The notes below the pieces were generated by a model that ran no database searches, was not told the DNA's origin, and saw only the letters and a list, made by a program, of their open reading frames with translations. DNA of 64,000 nt from G963701675 sp963701675 (GTDB lineage Bacteria; Planctomycetota; Planctomycetia; Gemmatales; Gemmataceae): contig OY969623.1 of assembly GCA_963701675.1 (NCBI GenBank), positions 5,208,001 through 5,272,000 on the forward strand, written 5' to 3'. The position numbers and the translations under genes are program-made. Position 1 is the first letter of the stretch; each line of letters opens with the position of its first letter. Below, one piece after another: positions 25,538 through 33,163 of the stretch.

Positions 25538-25849
25538 ATGGCAGTTAATCATCTGGAGGCCCTCGGCATGGTCGAGACCAAAGGGCTGGTGGCATTGATT
25601 GAGGCGAGTGACGCCATGGTCAAGGCCGCGAACGTGACCTTAAAGGGATGGCAGAAGATCGGCAGCGGCCTGGTGACCGCGTTTGTCGTCGGCGACGTGG
25701 CCGCGGTGAAAGCCGCCGTCGACGCCGGCGCCGCCGCGGCGGGGCGTATCGGCGAAGTGATTGGTGTGCAGGTTATTCCCAGGCCACACGACGACCTCGG
25801 CGGTGTCCTCCCTGGCGCCGGCAAGAAAGAAACGGCGAATGTAAGTTAG
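25538..25849 (+). CDS. BMC-H hexameric shell protein (first copy)
   Basis: A 103-residue BMC-domain (PF00936) protein forming hexamer tiles of the microcompartment facet. It has the canonical EALGMVETKGLVALIEASDAMVKAA opening. The pore loop before the FVVGDVAAVKAAV helix reads KIGSG. The C-terminus (IPRPHDDLGGVL) is the usual short tail. TGGGAGATTTCGA precedes the ATG. A single BMC domain is present, so it is neither BMC-T nor a permuted form. Confidence 0.95.
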   Translation: MAVNHLEALGMVETKGLVALIEASDAMVKAANVTLKGWQKIGSGLVTAFVVGDVAAVKAAVDAGAAAAGRIGEVIGVQVIPRPHDDLGGVLPGAGKKETANVS

Positions 25850-25895
25850 GCGGCTATTTTTTCTCAAAACATTAATTGGAGGGGAGAAACATCCA

Positions 25896-26192
25896 ATGGC
25901 AAATAATCTTCGTAACGGATCCAACAATGAAGCCCTCGGCCTTATCGAAACCAAAGGGCTTATTGCAACGATCGCGGCGACCGATGCCATGTGCAAGGCC
26001 GCCAACGTGACATTCGCCGGACAAGTGCAGATTGGAGGCGCTTACGTCACCACGCTGGTTCGTGGCGACGTCGGCTCGGTTCGGGCCGCCGTCGAAGCCG
26101 GATCGCAAGCCGCCACGCAGAACGGCGAGCTGGTGAGCGCCCACATAATCCCGCGGCCGGAAGAATCGGTGCTGGACCTGTACCTGAAATAG
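25896..26192 (+). CDS. BMC-H hexameric shell protein (second copy)
   Basis: A 98-residue single-BMC-domain shell protein. After a short Asn-rich N-terminal extension (MANNLRNGSNN), the domain opens with EALGLIETKGLIATIAATDAM. Its pore loop reads QIGGAY where the first copy has KIGSGL, so the two hexamers would differ in pore size or charge. The C-terminus is AHIIPRPEESVLDLYLK. GGAGGGGAG precedes the ATG. The pair of BMC-H genes is typical for planctomycete/verrucomicrobial microcompartments. Confidence 0.95.
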   Translation: MANNLRNGSNNEALGLIETKGLIATIAATDAMCKAANVTFAGQVQIGGAYVTTLVRGDVGSVRAAVEAGSQAATQNGELVSAHIIPRPEESVLDLYLK

Positions 26193-26222
26193 CCGTCATC
26201 GGTTCGTAATCAGAGCGGTTGC

Positions 26223-27359
26223 ATGAAGATTCTCGTCGCCAACCTCGGCAGCACCAGCTTCAAGTACCGTCTTTTCGACATGACGGATGAAAGCGAGCTG
26301 GCGCGCGGAAGCGTGGAACGGATCGGCCCGGGTTCATCCGTTCCCGATCACGCCGTCGCCGTACGTCAATGCCTGGGCGAATTGGTTGAACGCAGACACT
26401 TGTCGGCGTCGGCAGACCTGGCGGCCATTGGTTTCAAAGCGGTTCATGCCCGCGGGATTACGGGTGTTCAGCGAGTCGACGAGAAGGTGCTCGCCGCGAT
26501 GGAAGCGTACAACGACGTTGCCTCTGCACACAATCCGCCCTACGTCCGCGCCATGCGTTTGCTTGCAGAACGATTTCCCGAGATGCCGTTGGTAGCCGCC
26601 TTTGAGACGGGGTTCCATGAGTCGATCGCAGCGAAGAATCGATTGTACGCCGTGCCGCTTGAATGGGCTGAGGAAGGCATCATACGGTGGGGATTTCACG
26701 GCGCCAGCCACCGCTACATCGCGGAACGGATGTCAAACCTACTCAGAAACCCCGACGCCAAGATTATTTCGTGCCATCTCGGTGGAAGCAGCTCGCTGTG
26801 CGCGATCTCGGCAGGAATGTCGGAGGCGAACAGCCTCGGATTCAGTCCCCAGACTGGACTACCGCACAACAATCGAGTCGGAGATTTCGACCCGTTCGCG
26901 ATTCCGGTCATCATGCGCGCCACCGGCAAGAGCATGGAGCAAGTGCTTGATGACCTGGCAAATCGGTCCGGCTTGTTCGGCCTGACCGGCGGTTGCAATG
27001 ATCTCCGTGCTATCGAAGAGGCTGCCAGAAACGGCAGCCCGGTCTCGCAACAAGCCATTGACGTGTACGTTGCGTCCATCCGGCATTACCTAGGCTCTTA
27101 CCTGGTGCTGCTTAACGGCGCGGACGCCATCGTTTTCACCGGCGGCGTCGGTGAGAATTCACCGACCATCCGGGCCGCAAGCTGCGCCGACCTGGACTGG
27201 TTCGGTATTTATCTCGACCCGATTCGAAACGAAAACGCCAAGGGGGAGGTCCCGATTCATTCGATCAACAGCCGGGTGCAGATCTGGATCATGCCGACAA
27301 ATGAAGAACTGATCGTCGCACGGCAGACAAGGGATTTCGTGACGCAGGAAAGGAATTAG
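26223..27359 (+). CDS. ackA: acetate/propionate kinase
   Basis: A 378-residue acetokinase family enzyme that recovers ATP from an acyl phosphate. Family motifs are complete: KILVANLGSTSFKYRLFDM at the N-terminus, GFHGASHRYIAERM in the middle, SCHLGGSSSLCAI, and IVFTGGVGENSPTIR. It lies within the microcompartment operon between a shell gene and a DUF1569 gene. In the pathway it would turn lactyl phosphate from PduL into lactate plus ATP. The role is inferred from neighbours; acetate remains possible. Confidence 0.92.
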   Translation: MKILVANLGSTSFKYRLFDMTDESELARGSVERIGPGSSVPDHAVAVRQCLGELVERRHLSASADLAAIGFKAVHARGITGVQRVDEKVLAAMEAYNDVASAHNPPYVRAMRLLAERFPEMPLVAAFETGFHESIAAKNRLYAVPLEWAEEGIIRWGFHGASHRYIAERMSNLLRNPDAKIISCHLGGSSSLCAISAGMSEANSLGFSPQTGLPHNNRVGDFDPFAIPVIMRATGKSMEQVLDDLANRSGLFGLTGGCNDLRAIEEAARNGSPVSQQAIDVYVASIRHYLGSYLVLLNGADAIVFTGGVGENSPTIRAASCADLDWFGIYLDPIRNENAKGEVPIHSINSRVQIWIMPTNEELIVARQTRDFVTQERN

Positions 27360-27361
27360 CC

Positions 27362-27826
27362 ATGAATCGCCGCGCGCTTGATTTCCGTTCGTTCGACGAG
27401 ATAAAGACGGACCTTGATCGGCTTCAGGCGAAGGGTTATGGGCGTGGGGGAACATGGAGTCTTGCACAGGTGTGCAAGCATTTGAGCATTTTCGTTCAGG
27501 GTTCACTGGAAGGATTTACTGCGCCGAAGCCGCCGTGGCTTATCCGACTCATCGGACCCTGGCTGATACGGAGGATAATTCGAAAGCGACAAATGCCGGT
27601 CGGAGTCAAGGTGCCGCGGGCCTATTTGCCGGATGCGGTGGCAACTGACGCTGAGGAAGTCGATGACTTAAAGCGGCTGCTCGCGCGCTTTCAGAACCAT
27701 CGTGGACCGTTGCATCCGTCGCCCTTGGGCGGAGATTTGAGCTATGAAGACTGGCGCGAATTGCACTTCGTTCATTGCGGCCACTACTTGAGTTTCCTTC
27801 ATCCCGCGGACAAGGCAAGCACCTAA
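27362..27826 (+). CDS. DUF1569 (DinB-like) protein embedded in the BMC operon
   Basis: A 154-residue DUF1569-type protein. The N-terminus shows RALDFRSFDEIKTDLDRL and TWSLAQVCKHLSIFVQGSLEGF, with the His of the DinB-like four-helix fold. The C-terminus has LSYEDWRELHFVHCGHYLSF, which contains the family's second His pair. DinB-like proteins bind divalent metals and some transfer low-molecular-weight thiols. The gene begins 2 bases after ackA and ends 12 bases before the first pentamer gene, so it is certainly part of the transcript. Its role in the compartment is unknown. Confidence 0.8.
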   Translation: MNRRALDFRSFDEIKTDLDRLQAKGYGRGGTWSLAQVCKHLSIFVQGSLEGFTAPKPPWLIRLIGPWLIRRIIRKRQMPVGVKVPRAYLPDAVATDAEEVDDLKRLLARFQNHRGPLHPSPLGGDLSYEDWRELHFVHCGHYLSFLHPADKAST

Positions 27827-27838
27827 CGGAGGCGACGG

Positions 27839-28150
27839 ATGTTTTTGGCCAAAGTGACCGGCAGTGTCGTGGCAACGCAAAAGCTCAAGTCGATGATCGG
27901 CCGCAAGCTGCTCACGGTTGAACCCTTGCGCGTCGATCCACAAAATCATGACCGCCTCATCGGCACCGGTCGAACGTTTGTGTGTGTCGACACAGTCGGC
28001 GCCGGACATGACGAAACGGTGTTGATCGTGCAAGGCTCCAGTGCTCGCTTGACGCCGGAGACGGAGAAGCTTCCGGTGGATGCCGCCATCATCGGCATCG
28101 TAGATACCGTCAATGTTGAAAACCGGACGATTTTTTCCGCCCACGCATAG
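27839..28150 (+). CDS. BMC-P pentameric vertex protein (first copy)
   Basis: A 103-residue EutN/CcmL (PF03319) protein that closes the vertices of the shell. It shows the standard MFLAKVTGSVVATQKLKSMIG opening, VDTVGAGHDETVLIVQGSSAR in the centre and VDAAIIGIVDTVNVE at the end. GGAGGCGACGG precedes the ATG. This copy keeps the most canonical sequence of the three. It precedes the aldehyde dehydrogenase by 22 bases. Confidence 0.94.
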   Translation: MFLAKVTGSVVATQKLKSMIGRKLLTVEPLRVDPQNHDRLIGTGRTFVCVDTVGAGHDETVLIVQGSSARLTPETEKLPVDAAIIGIVDTVNVENRTIFSAHA

Positions 28151-28172
28151 GAACGAGTGCGAGGATTGACAC

Positions 28173-29588
28173 ATGCAAGTCACCGACGAATTGATTCGCA
28201 CCGTGGTGAAAGAAGTGATCGGCCAGATGCGGAAACCCTCCGCAACAGTCGCCAATGGCAAGGCGCACGATGACGGAGTGTACGACGACGTGGACTCCGC
28301 GGTCAGCGCGGCTGTGGCGGCACAACGGCAGTTCGAGCTCCGCGGCATCGGTGAGCGCCGCAAGGCCATCGACTGCATTCGGCGGATTTGCGTCGAACAA
28401 GCCGATACGCTGGGACGCGAAGAGTTCGAAGAAACCAAGATTGGCCGGGCCGACCATAAGATCGACAAGCTCATCGTTGCCGGCCAGCGCACGCCCGGAG
28501 TTGAGTTTTTGCGCACCGATGCCTATAGCGGCGAAAACGGAATCACACTGACGGAGTTTGCCCCCTTCGGCGTCATCGGGATTGTCACGCCAGTGACACA
28601 CTCGCTGCCAACTTTAGCTGGGAACGCCATCAACATCCTGGCGGCCGGGAATTCGCTGGTGTGCAATCCTCACCCGGCGGGCGCCCGGATTGCCTGCCAC
28701 GGCGCGCAGCTGTTCAATCAGGCAATTCACAAAGCCATCGGAATCAACAACCTCATAACCATCATCCGCAAGCCGACGCTTGAATCGGCAGAGCAAATCT
28801 TCAATCATCCGACTATCAGGCTCTTGTGTGTTACAGGTGGCCCCGCTGTGGGCCGGGCGGCGTTGCGAAGTCCGAAGCGTGCCATCGTCGCCGGACCCGG
28901 AAATCCGCCAGTAGTCGTCGACGAAACTGCCGATTTGGACAATGCGGCGCGCTGCATTGTGAAAGGCGCTGCCTACGACAACAACCTCCTCTGCATAGGA
29001 GAGAAGGAAGTGTTTGCCGTCGCCGTTATCTTCGACGAGTTGATGGATGTGATGTCGCGGCATCGAGCACTTCGTCTCGACAAGAATCAAATTGCCTCAC
29101 TGACGAAGGCCGCATTTGTACCGGGTGACGCTGGAAAACTAAGCGTAAACAAAGACCTGATCGGTTTGGATGCGGCGGTGCTTGCAAAACATGCCGGCGT
29201 TTCTGCGCCCGCTGGCACTGAAATCCTCTACGGCGAAACCGACGAGGGCCATGCGTTTGTTGAACATGAACAGATGATGCCGTTCGTGCCGTTCGTTCGG
29301 GCGGCGGATGCAGACGCGGCTATCGCCCTGGCAAAGAAGTATGAACACGGATTCAAACATACGGCCATCATCCACTCCCGAAATGTGGAAACGATCACCC
29401 GCATGGGCCGGGAGTTGGATACCTCACTGTTCGTTCAAAACGGGCCGAGCATGGCGAGCTTGGGTGTCGGCGGCGAGGGCTACTTGAGCTTCAGCATCGC
29501 CACACCGACGGGTGAGGGAGTCACCACGCCGTTGACTTTCACACGGCAACGCCGCTCGGCGACCGTCGGAAGCATGCGTGTTTTTTAA
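28173..29588 (+). CDS. CoA-acylating aldehyde dehydrogenase with encapsulation peptide
   Basis: A 471-residue aldehyde dehydrogenase of the PduP/EutE type, which would oxidise lactaldehyde to lactyl-CoA with NAD+. The first 20 residues (VTDELIRTVVKEVIGQM) are an amphipathic helix separated from the domain by a low-complexity linker, as in other microcompartment enzymes. The catalytic Cys is in NNLLCIGEKEV (Cys274). Other conserved parts are FGVIGIVTPVTHSLPT and the VAGPGNPPVVVDETADL segment that replaces the GxGxxxG of non-acylating enzymes. Full length, no disruption. Confidence 0.93.
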   Translation: MQVTDELIRTVVKEVIGQMRKPSATVANGKAHDDGVYDDVDSAVSAAVAAQRQFELRGIGERRKAIDCIRRICVEQADTLGREEFEETKIGRADHKIDKLIVAGQRTPGVEFLRTDAYSGENGITLTEFAPFGVIGIVTPVTHSLPTLAGNAINILAAGNSLVCNPHPAGARIACHGAQLFNQAIHKAIGINNLITIIRKPTLESAEQIFNHPTIRLLCVTGGPAVGRAALRSPKRAIVAGPGNPPVVVDETADLDNAARCIVKGAAYDNNLLCIGEKEVFAVAVIFDELMDVMSRHRALRLDKNQIASLTKAAFVPGDAGKLSVNKDLIGLDAAVLAKHAGVSAPAGTEILYGETDEGHAFVEHEQMMPFVPFVRAADADAAIALAKKYEHGFKHTAIIHSRNVETITRMGRELDTSLFVQNGPSMASLGVGGEGYLSFSIATPTGEGVTTPLTFTRQRRSATVGSMRVF

Positions 29589-29607
29589 GCGAGCGTTAGG
29601 GGCAAAC

Positions 29608-29865
29608 ATGCAACTCGCGAGAGTTGAAGGAAGTGCGGTTTCGACGGTGAAGCATCAAAGCATGCGCGGTTGCGCGCTGCTCATTGCGCAACCGGTTTTG
29701 GCCAACAGTTCACCGGACGGCGAACCGCTCTTGGTTCTTGATCACCTGGGCGCCGGGCCCGGAGACATGGTGTTCTTGAGCAATGACGGAGCGGCAGCGC
29801 GCGAGATGGTGGGAGTGAGATCTTCGCCGGTGCGTTGGTTCGTCGCTGGCTTGGTCGATCGCTGA
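29608..29865 (+). CDS. BMC-P pentameric vertex protein (second copy)
   Basis: An 85-residue EutN/CcmL-type protein starting MQLARVEGSAVSTVKHQSMR at the ATG at 29608, with GTTAGGGGC upstream. It contains LLVLDHLGAGPGDMVFLSND, the family's central strand-turn, and ends with WFVAGLVDR. It is shorter than the first copy. The upstream part of the longer open frame to 29578 is the tail of the aldehyde dehydrogenase region and is not conserved. Confidence 0.92.
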   Translation: MQLARVEGSAVSTVKHQSMRGCALLIAQPVLANSSPDGEPLLVLDHLGAGPGDMVFLSNDGAAAREMVGVRSSPVRWFVAGLVDR

Positions 29866-29872
29866 GGTCAAC

Positions 29873-30160
29873 ATGCGAATTGGTCGAGTAATCGGCTCGG
29901 TGACTTTATCCCGTGAGCACCCAAGCCTTAGCAAGCTGCGCTGGGTCATCGCCGTTCCCTATAGCCTCGCTGCATTGCGGGAGGTTGCGCCACCCGACGG
30001 CGAAGACCTGGTTCTCGTCGATCAGTTGGGCGCCGGCAACGGCCAGCAGATTGGATTTACCGAAGGAACCGAAGCCGCGGCCCCGTTCCATCCGGAGCAA
30101 AAGCCGATCGATGCCTATTGTTCCTGCATACTCGATCACGTGAACATCGAGAACCCATGA
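29873..30160 (+). CDS. BMC-P pentameric vertex protein (third copy)
   Basis: A 95-residue EutN/CcmL-type vertex protein. It begins MRIGRVIGSVTLSREHPSLS, contains LVLVDQLGAGNGQQIGFTEG and ends with YCSCILDHVNIENP. It lies 7 bases after the second copy and overlaps the aldolase start by 4 bases (ATGA). Three different pentamers and two hexamers make up the whole visible shell set; I see no BMC-T trimer gene. Confidence 0.93.
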   Translation: MRIGRVIGSVTLSREHPSLSKLRWVIAVPYSLAALREVAPPDGEDLVLVDQLGAGNGQQIGFTEGTEAAAPFHPEQKPIDAYCSCILDHVNIENP

Positions 30161-30999
30161 ACGAATACAAACTTCGAGAAGAAATCTGCGAGATCGGCCG
30201 ACGGGTCTACGCCAAGGGATTCGCCGCGGCGAATGACGGCAACATCAGTGTGCGCCTGAACGACCGCGAAGTCTTATGCACACCCACAATGGTGTGCAAG
30301 GGGTTCGTCAAGAGCTCGGACCTTTGCGTCGTGGACTACGAAGGCAAACAGGTTCGCGGTACCAAAAAACGGACCAGTGAGATTCTGCTGCACCTGGCGA
30401 TCTACAAGCATCGGCCCGATGTCCAGGCAGTCGTGCATTGTCATCCGCCGCATGCGACGGCATTCGCGGTGGCTGGCTTGCCGGTTCCGCACTGCGTGTT
30501 GCCCGAGGTCGAGGTGTTTCTCGGCGAAGTGCCGTCCGCGGTTTACGAGACGCCGGGTTCGCAGAAATTCGCCGAGACGATCGTGCCGCATCTAAAATCC
30601 AGCAACACGATTATCCTCGCAAACCACGGGACCGTGACCTTCGGTCCGGATCTCGAAAAGGCGTACTGGAACAGCGAAATCATCGACGCGTATTGCCGCA
30701 TCCTGATTCTTGCTCAACAGCTTGGCAACGTGAACTACTTCTCCCAACAACAGACGAAGGAACTCCTCGACCTCAAGAAGCGGCTCGGTTACGACGACGT
30801 CCGCTTTCACCGAGGGGAAAACTGCGACCTGTGCAGCAACAACGCCTTCGGCCGAGGTTACACGGAGTTGCCGGAGACGCACCCGTGTCATTGCGAATCA
30901 ACGCCGAGCTCGAACGGTACGACGGCCGAAGTCTCGGACATGGACAAGCTGGTGCAAGTGGTGACCGACCAGGTATTGGCGGCCCTTAGCAAGGCGTAG
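30157..30999 (+). CDS. class II aldolase (fuculose/rhamnulose-1-phosphate type) with C-terminal encapsulation peptide
   Basis: A 280-residue class II aldolase/adducin family enzyme that would split fuculose- or rhamnulose-1-phosphate into lactaldehyde and DHAP. The N-terminal NDGNISVRL and the zinc ligands in VVHCHPPHATAFAV and LANHGTVTFG are present. After residue 205 a Cys-rich segment (CDLCSNNAFGRGYTELPETH) and a flexible linker lead to a C-terminal amphipathic helix (MDKLVQVVTDQVLAALSKA). That helix is much like the aldehyde dehydrogenase N-terminus and looks like an encapsulation peptide. Start: ATG at 30157 overlapping the previous stop. Confidence 0.92.
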   Translation: MNEYKLREEICEIGRRVYAKGFAAANDGNISVRLNDREVLCTPTMVCKGFVKSSDLCVVDYEGKQVRGTKKRTSEILLHLAIYKHRPDVQAVVHCHPPHATAFAVAGLPVPHCVLPEVEVFLGEVPSAVYETPGSQKFAETIVPHLKSSNTIILANHGTVTFGPDLEKAYWNSEIIDAYCRILILAQQLGNVNYFSQQQTKELLDLKKRLGYDDVRFHRGENCDLCSNNAFGRGYTELPETHPCHCESTPSSNGTTAEVSDMDKLVQVVTDQVLAALSKA

Positions 31000-31009
31000 T
31001 GAGTGTCAC

Positions 31010-32014
31010 ATGAAAGTCAGCATCATCGGCGGCGGCGGGTTGGTTGGCAGCATGGCGGCTTACGCGCTTCAGTGCGGCGGTGTCGTCAGTGAAATCTGCC
31101 TGATCGATGCGAACCACGATACGGCATTGGGCCAGGCCATCGATTTGTTGCACGGCGCAAGTTTGGTTTCCGATCAACGCATCAGCGCCGGCACGATGGC
31201 GGACGTGGCGACCAGCCAGGTTGTCGTAATCACGGCCGGGCTCCGCCGAAAACCCGACGAGAGCCGCCTGGACCTCATCAACCGAAATGTCGAGTTATTT
31301 CTCACACTGTTGAATGAAGTGAAAAATGCCGGTCTGAAGGAATCGGCGTATTTGGTCGTTGTCAGTAATCCGGTCGATGTGTTGACGTACCTGGCGGTGC
31401 AGCGCTCGGGATTGCCGTGGCAGCGTGTAATCGGTCTGGGGACCCAACTCGACACGGCACGATTTCGGAGTTATCTCGCTCGCCGATTGAAAGTGCCGCC
31501 GACTCAGGTGCAGGCCATGATCCTGGGCGAGCACGGCGACAGCATGGTTCCCATCTGGTCGAGCGCGACCATAGCCGGACTGCCTATCGATCAATGGCCC
31601 GGTTTCGACGGCGCCCTGCAAAAAGAAGTCTTTGAGGAAACCCGCGCGGCCGGCGCGCAGTTGATAAAGCTCAAAGGTGGTTCCGGCTTTGCCGTCGGCC
31701 TGTCGATTCGCGAAGTCGTTCACGCGCTGGCTCTGGACAGCCGTCGCGTGCTCCCGGTGTCGACATTGCAGCAAGGGTTATACCACCTGCGTGATGTCTG
31801 CCTCTCGGTGCCGACGATAGTCGGCTGCGGTGGCGCCCGGCAGCACGTCGAGCTGGCGTTAACACAAAAGGAAAGGCCCGCTCTTCAACATTCGGCGCGT
31901 GTGCTTCGTGAAACCATCGATCAAGTGGCGACATCGAACCGAACGAAGCCCATGTCGTCACCGCCGGTTGCGCGATCGATCCCGCGTAGCGCATGGCAGA
32001 GAACGGCGTCGTAA
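31010..32014 (+). CDS. lactate/malate dehydrogenase family oxidoreductase of the BMC operon
   Basis: A 334-residue NAD-dependent LDH/MDH superfamily protein. The Rossmann motif is IIGGGGLVGSMAAYAL. The active-site loop reads AGLRRKPDESR, the substrate Arg and Asn region is VVSNPVDVLTYLA, and the catalytic His is in GEHGDSMVPIW. The residue that fixes substrate choice (position 102 in LDH numbering, Gln in lactate enzymes) is Arg here, as in malate dehydrogenases. It is probably the NADH-recycling enzyme of the compartment. The last 25 residues (SSPPVARSIPRSAW and on) form an unusual basic, Pro/Ser-rich tail. Confidence 0.88.
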   Translation: MKVSIIGGGGLVGSMAAYALQCGGVVSEICLIDANHDTALGQAIDLLHGASLVSDQRISAGTMADVATSQVVVITAGLRRKPDESRLDLINRNVELFLTLLNEVKNAGLKESAYLVVVSNPVDVLTYLAVQRSGLPWQRVIGLGTQLDTARFRSYLARRLKVPPTQVQAMILGEHGDSMVPIWSSATIAGLPIDQWPGFDGALQKEVFEETRAAGAQLIKLKGGSGFAVGLSIREVVHALALDSRRVLPVSTLQQGLYHLRDVCLSVPTIVGCGGARQHVELALTQKERPALQHSARVLRETIDQVATSNRTKPMSSPPVARSIPRSAWQRTAS

Positions 32015-32017
32015 TCC

Positions 32018-33160
32018 ATGGAAAAATCGCTCGACGCGAAACTCCAGCGCATCCACGCGGACCCGCATGGTTCGAAGGATTTCATCCTGGCCGACGCCAA
32101 GGATGCCGACATGGCGTTGGCCATCGGGGCGCCCGGCCGATCACCCGAAGCCGCCGCCGGCGAACTCCGCTACCGCAGCCTGACGGAGTTTCGCGACATC
32201 ATTGAACAAATCGTCGAACAAGGCCTGGTCGACATCATGCTCATGTCGGCCAGCACCAACGAATTTCTTACCATAAAGCGCCGCATCTTCGACCGTAGCG
32301 CCGTCACACCGGCGGCCCGCGCCAACGACACTACGGACATTCACATCGTTCGCGGCAGCCGATATGTAGCACAGCCGTCCTTGCCGTTTCGGACCGCAAC
32401 GCTTGACCACATTCAGTGCGGCCATGTCGATTGCCGGGACGACGAACGGCAGTTGGGCGCAAACCTGGGGTTATACAGCGTAACTTTCAACAACGACACG
32501 GGCCTCGATCGAGATACGTTGGAGCAGTACAAACAATTCCGACTCGAGGCCGAGCGCGTCGGCTTTCGACATTTTCTCGAAGTGTTCGATCCCAACATCT
32601 CGAACGCGGTCCTGAACGAGCAGGTGCCGGCGTTCGTGAACGACAACATCGTCCGCGCTTTGGCCGGTGTCACATCTTCAGGTCGGCCCTTGTTCCTGAA
32701 AGTCGTCTATCACGGACCGAAGGCGATGGAAGAGTTGGTCCATTACGATCCGAATTTGATCGTCGGCATCCTCGGCGGCTCGGCAGGCACTACTTACGAT
32801 GCGTTCAAGCTGCTTAGCGAGGCCAAGAAATACGGCGCACGCGTCGCCTTGTTCGGCCGGAAGATCAATAACGCCGAGAACCAATTTGCATTCGTGCGTT
32901 TTCTACGTCTCATTGCCGACGGCGAGATTAGCGCGGAAGAAGGCGTTCGTGCCTATCACGGTGTTCTCCAGCAGATCGGTGTTCGGCCCCATCGGACTTT
33001 GGACGAAGACATGCGGGTGCAAACCAATGTGACGACGTACGCTGGCAATGGAGCGACCGTGAGCGTCCCGACTGGAGCTGCGGAACCGGATTTCCGGACG
33101 ATGACCTCGGCGGAAAAAGTCGCCTACCATCGGGCGCGCTGGAATCGAATCCTGGGGTAA
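32018..33160 (+). CDS. DhnA/FbaB-like TIM-barrel protein of the BMC operon
   Basis: A 380-residue protein ending the operon, 3 bases after the dehydrogenase. The central part resembles class I aldolases of the DhnA/FbaB group: a candidate Schiff-base Lys sits in PLFLKVVYHGP, and the following VGILGGSAGTTYDAFKLL and YGARVALFGRKI resemble the phosphate-binding end of that barrel. The N-terminus (AKDADMALAIGAPG) and the GLVDIMLMSAS segment fit a TIM-barrel start. Known microcompartment pathways of this kind do not assign it a reaction. A second aldolase or DHAP-handling enzyme is my best guess. Confidence 0.75.
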   Translation: MEKSLDAKLQRIHADPHGSKDFILADAKDADMALAIGAPGRSPEAAAGELRYRSLTEFRDIIEQIVEQGLVDIMLMSASTNEFLTIKRRIFDRSAVTPAARANDTTDIHIVRGSRYVAQPSLPFRTATLDHIQCGHVDCRDDERQLGANLGLYSVTFNNDTGLDRDTLEQYKQFRLEAERVGFRHFLEVFDPNISNAVLNEQVPAFVNDNIVRALAGVTSSGRPLFLKVVYHGPKAMEELVHYDPNLIVGILGGSAGTTYDAFKLLSEAKKYGARVALFGRKINNAENQFAFVRFLRLIADGEISAEEGVRAYHGVLQQIGVRPHRTLDEDMRVQTNVTTYAGNGATVSVPTGAAEPDFRTMTSAEKVAYHRARWNRILG

Positions 33161-33163
33161 CCG

